From Mactromeris polynyma (Eukaryota > Mollusca > Bivalvia > Venerida > Mactridae), in NCBI GenBank assembly GCA_032209605.1, contig JASFXZ010000005.1, positions 17,722,860 through 17,786,859 on the forward strand: 64,000 bases of DNA. Reading direction: 5' to 3'. The notes below the pieces were generated by a model. That model ran no database searches and was not told where the DNA came from. It saw only the letters and a program-made list of their open reading frames with translations. A program made the translations under genes and the position numbers. Positions 60,201 to 64,000 of the stretch are shown here, piece by piece (the stretch's first letter is position 1; the number at the start of each line of letters is the position of its first letter).

Positions 60201-61416
60201 TTACAAAAAGGGATGGACATTAGAATATCAGGATTATTCTCAAATCTTCAAATCCTGCAGCATACATTTCTATAAATTCCAGAAATCATACATTAAAGAT
60301 ACTATGATAAAATAGAAACAGAGGCAGACACAAGACCTGTATAGGTTGGACAAATTATATAATGCTATGCAATAAACAATAATGTCGCCTGTGTGCACTA
60401 TCTAGTTATAAATCTTATCCAGCCCCATCAGCATTTCACAGTCTGGCCCAGTGGGAGTCCAATATGCATCCAATCAGTTTTTGATGTCACCATCCGACAC
60501 ATATATACAGCAACGTTGAGAAATGTAAATTATTTTTTAAAGCCTTTAACTAAATGACCATTTATAAAAAATAAATGATCAGACATGTGTTGAATGTTAG
60601 AAAATAGGTTTATTTATTTAACAAAATCAACATACTCGTAGGTGTGATATTTAGGATTTTAAACCAGATATATTACTCATTTCTATACTTACATAAATTG
60701 TAAGCCCCCAATGCAATTGAAATACATGTAATGAAGAAATAAGAACTTTTCTGACATATAAATTACTTTCGAAAGAAATACTCGACAGTGAGTAACCAAT
60801 ACCGGTATATCACATGTATGCTTATAGCAATACATGTTTCAGTCGTATCAATTGCAATAATTATTGATTTTATAATTGATTCTGGTCATGTTTAGTTATA
60901 CAAACTCAGGCTTATTACAAATTTATAAAATTATGTCCGTCCTAAGCAAAACAAAGTCCAAATACTTGCTTGAATGCTGACATAAGTCAGTTATTTTAGT
61001 TTAGAAAAATAATATTATGTTCCCTCAACATGCAGATATAACATAGTTAATTCGAAATATTTTCACATAAATAAATTGATTGGTTGGAATAACATAATAT
61101 AGCAACATTTAAGCTAAAAGTATAAATTGTATAAGATTATGTTATCTCTTGGATAATTATGTGAAATAAATACATTTTAAGTTGTAAATTTGTGTTTCTT
61201 CATGTTTTAAGGCCAGACTTTTCATTAACTTGTAATGTTTGTCCCCTCCCAGTCAAACTGATATTTAAAGGTAAAAGCAACACATACCAAACTAAAAGTT
61301 ATCTTTTATCAATGGGGCATATCTGTTTGCGTTAATTTTAGACGGATTTAACTCGTGATGCGGTCTGTCGCACAACTTAATCCACTGCATGCATTTGTCT
61401 TAGGTTTTGGAAAAGG
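57273..61416. other. intergenic, no gene recognised
   Basis: Contains a C run at 57857-57870 and a GC-richer patch at 58130-58270. A stretch at 59590-59700 ('cgtagccacgccccccttag', 'ccaatatggcgtcgaac') could be a promoter or first exon, but has no coding continuation. Open frames such as 58889-59086 and 59259-59444 on the minus strand are not supported. Confidence 0.4.
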
Positions 61417-61419
61417 TAA

Positions 61420-64000
61420 GAATTTCACGCCACCTATCAGTCTGGACATCTAATGACTGACAAATATAAAGATACATTTCGTGCAGGTATCATTTCGAGA
61501 TTACCTAGCTTTAATAACATTACTGAAAATATTTGTTTGAATAGTAGAACGTCAGTAAACTCAATGTTGAATGATTTTACGTCAATCATACGGGAAATAG
61601 CTGACCCATTATTTGCTCGCACTTGTCATAATAATAAAAACAGTGTTCATTTTAATGATAAGCCGTTGTCCAATCATGGTGAATGGTTTGACATTGAATG
61701 TATAGAAGCTAAGAGAATATATCTAGATTCGTTGCGCCAGTTCAACCGTTTAAAGAACGATTTTAGTAGGCAGCAATTTTGTCATTTCAAAAAACTTTAT
61801 AAAGATATCTGTAAACGGAAGAAACGAAACTACGATCAGTTGAAAATAAATGAAGTCGAAAGATTAAAAACATGTAAACCTAAAGAATTTTGGAAATACT
61901 TTAAGCGAAAATCCGGCAGTAAAAACGATATTTCTTTAGCAGATTTTAAAAGATATTTTGCCGAATTAGGAAACGATATTTTTAATTGCAACAACAGTGA
62001 CGCTGAAGATTTCTGTAATCGGCATAATTTTGATAATTCCAATTGCGCTTTTAGCGAATTAGATAATCGGATCACTATGGACGAGATATTTGAAGCAGTT
62101 AAAAAATTAAAGAATGAAAAGGCTACAGGTATAGATTGCATTATGAATGAGTATATAATCGAAACTATTGATATTTTAGCTGGTCATATATGTGATATTT
62201 TTAACGCTATTTTAGATTCTGGTTATTTTCCTGAAAAATGGATGGAAGGTATAATTATTCCACTTCATAAAAAAGGTAATGTAAGTGATGTGAACAATTA
62301 TAGAGGGATCACATTAGTAAGTTGTTTATCAAAATTGTTCACATCAGTTCTTAATAAACGTATCATGATCTTTTGTGAAAACAATAATGTTATATCTGAT
62401 GCTCAATTTGGGTTTAGGAAAGGTCGTTCAACTGTGGACGCTCTATTTATACTATTGAATATTGTACAAAACCATTTGAATGAAAATAAGAGATTGTATT
62501 GTGTATTTGTAGATATGAAGAAATGTTTTGATTCAATATATAGGCACGGTCTATGGTATAAAATGTTTAATATTGGTGTCCAAGGTAAAATGCTTAGAAT
62601 TGTTCGTGATATGTATCAAAAGGTAAAATCTTGTGTAAGAAATTGTAATGAATATTCAGACTTCTTTGAATATGCGGTTGGTCTAAGACAAGGAGAAATA
62701 TTGTCACCGCTTTTATTTTCATTATTTGTAGAAGATTTAGAACTTTACCTCCAAAGTGATTGTAATTCAGGAATATTTATTGATGAAATACTTCTGATTT
62801 TATTATTATTCGCAGATGATATGGCAATATTTGGAAAAACACGACAGGAATTGCAAAACAATTTGAATATGCTTTATAGTTACTGTAATACTTGGGGTTT
62901 GGAAGTGAATATAAATAAAACTAAAATAATAGTGTTTAGAAAACGAGGGGTGTTAAGAAATAATGAATCTTGGAATTATAATGGCGAACATATAGAAGTG
63001 GTTGATAATTTCAACTACCTCGGTTCTGTCTTTAATTATACCGGTAACTTCAGTTTAAATCAAGAATTCATTATAGGGAAAGGTTTGAAAGCATTGAATG
63101 TCTTGGTTATCAATTGTAAGAAATTTAATCTAAAACCTCGACTACTATGTCAATTATTTGATGCTTTTGTTGGTTCTATTTTAAATTACGCATCAGAAAT
63201 ATGGGGCTTCACCAAATCTAAAGAAATAGAACGTATACACTTAAAATTTTGTAAGCAAATCTTGAACGTTCGAAAAAGCACGTGCTCTACAGGTATTTAT
63301 GGTGAGTTAGGTCGTTATCCTTTGTTCATTACTAGATACGTACGTATTATCAAATATTGGTTTAAAGTGTTATCTACTGATAATACTATAATCAAACATG
63401 TATACTTGCAATCATTAAATGACTGTGAAAACAATAAAGTCAACTGGGTGTATAGTGTAAAAAAGTTATTGTGTGAATATGGTTTTGCCGATGTATGGCA
63501 ACGACCTGATACGTTTAACGGTAATTGTTTTATATATGTTTTTAAACAGAGGTTAATTGACTGTTTTGTTCAGGGTTGGCATGTTAGAAAAAATATAAGT
63601 CCAGTTATGATATTGTACAATAACTGTAAATCAGATTTTAATTATGAACAATACCTCGATATTATACCTAACAATTTACGTTTTTTTATCACAAGAATAA
63701 GAATATCAGCACATAGCCTTAAAATACAAACAGGAAGATACGCTAGAAATAGAATAGATAGAAACGGAAGACTATGTATTTTTTGTGATACTAGAGATAT
63801 TGAAGATGAATACCATTTTATAATCAGCTGTCCGTTGTATATTAACTTAAGAAAACAATACCTTGATCAATATTTTTATTTAAGACCAAACATGTTTAAA
63901 TTTATTCAACTACTGAAAAGCCAGGATAAAAACATTCTACTTCCGTTAGCAATTTATTGTAAAAAAGCCTTGATGTTGAGAAACAGTTTATTAAATAATG
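61420..64000 (+). mobile_element. non-LTR retrotransposon (LINE), 5'-truncated, running off the window
   Basis: The reverse-transcriptase frame begins abruptly after an in-frame stop (61417-61419). No endonuclease domain is visible upstream, as expected for a copy truncated during target-primed insertion. The 3' end lies outside, so target duplication and tail cannot be seen. Confidence 0.8.
61453..64000 (+). CDS. LINE reverse transcriptase (partial at both ends)
   Basis: About 849 codons without a stop from the first in-frame ATG; the frame is open from 61420. The polypeptide copies element RNA into DNA at a nicked target. In order: a linker rich in basic and aromatic residues; the RT start KATGIDCIMNEYI; NNYRGITLVSCLSKLFTSVL; AQFGFRKGRSTVDALF; the first catalytic motif with VFVDMKKCFDS; GLRQGEILSPLLFSLFVEDL; and the catalytic FADD box at 62809-62820, then a thumb region. 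A CCHC zinc motif (C-x2-C, H-x4-C) lies at 63775-63831. The endonuclease half is missing. The clade cannot be fixed by eye. The uninterrupted frame suggests a young insertion. The ORF on the minus strand at 61836-62141 is its shadow. Confidence 0.88.
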   Translation, partial: MTDKYKDTFRAGIISRLPSFNNITENICLNSRTSVNSMLNDFTSIIREIADPLFARTCHNNKNSVHFNDKPLSNHGEWFDIECIEAKRIYLDSLRQFNRLKNDFSRQQFCHFKKLYKDICKRKKRNYDQLKINEVERLKTCKPKEFWKYFKRKSGSKNDISLADFKRYFAELGNDIFNCNNSDAEDFCNRHNFDNSNCAFSELDNRITMDEIFEAVKKLKNEKATGIDCIMNEYIIETIDILAGHICDIFNAILDSGYFPEKWMEGIIIPLHKKGNVSDVNNYRGITLVSCLSKLFTSVLNKRIMIFCENNNVISDAQFGFRKGRSTVDALFILLNIVQNHLNENKRLYCVFVDMKKCFDSIYRHGLWYKMFNIGVQGKMLRIVRDMYQKVKSCVRNCNEYSDFFEYAVGLRQGEILSPLLFSLFVEDLELYLQSDCNSGIFIDEILLILLLFADDMAIFGKTRQELQNNLNMLYSYCNTWGLEVNINKTKIIVFRKRGVLRNNESWNYNGEHIEVVDNFNYLGSVFNYTGNFSLNQEFIIGKGLKALNVLVINCKKFNLKPRLLCQLFDAFVGSILNYASEIWGFTKSKEIERIHLKFCKQILNVRKSTCSTGIYGELGRYPLFITRYVRIIKYWFKVLSTDNTIIKHVYLQSLNDCENNKVNWVYSVKKLLCEYGFADVWQRPDTFNGNCFIYVFKQRLIDCFVQGWHVRKNISPVMILYNNCKSDFNYEQYLDIIPNNLRFFITRIRISAHSLKIQTGRYARNRIDRNGRLCIFCDTRDIEDEYHFIISCPLYINLRKQYLDQYFYLRPNMFKFIQLLKSQDKNILLPLAIYCKKALMLRNSLLNN

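Overview
The window looks like a bivalve mollusc chromosome, or at least a lophotrochozoan one. It is AT-rich, genes are split into small exons with GT/AG introns, and the introns are full of repeat families typical of bivalve genomes: short TA-flanked hairpin transposons, repeats starting with 'tagctcacc', and repeats carrying 'gtccgtctgtcc'. Nothing in it looks bacterial. The species cannot be named from the sequence alone.

Left and centre (1 to about 49,900, + strand): the 3' half of one large gene, which I assign to UNC80, a subunit of the NALCN sodium leak channel complex. I placed 27 coding exons between 619 and 47,535. Their phases join without conflict into 4,737 nt, about 1,578 residues plus a stop. 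The gene starts before the window. Two introns are hugely inflated. The intron between exons 9 and 10 holds a 12,454-bp fold-back element (7242-19695). The intron between exons 22 and 23 holds about 115 copies of a 40-bp minisatellite, interrupted by a 1.64-kb TA-flanked DNA transposon and followed by about three more copies. Smaller introns hold a 24-bp and a 38-bp minisatellite, a tRNA-like sequence and several MITE families.

The fold-back element is the most unusual object here. It is flanked by a 6-bp direct repeat (ATGCTC) and has inverted ends starting TGTTACAACCCG. Each end is a tandem array of a 177-bp unit, about 31 units on the left and 9 inverted units on the right. Inside these lie near-identical 1.39-kb inverted arms around a 2.57-kb spacer, which itself holds other repeats. 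I see no transposase in it. Its layout recalls Drosophila FB and sea-urchin TU elements, at a much larger scale.

Right (about 49,900 to 64,000): a short repeat-bearing intergenic stretch, then an intronless gene (50952-52703) for a 583-residue TRIM-like protein with two B-boxes, a coiled coil and a C-terminal beta-propeller but no RING. About 8.7 kb without a recognisable gene follows. The window ends inside a non-LTR retrotransposon whose reverse-transcriptase frame is open from 61453 to the edge. UNC80 and the TRIM-like gene lie in tandem, and nothing suggests they work together.
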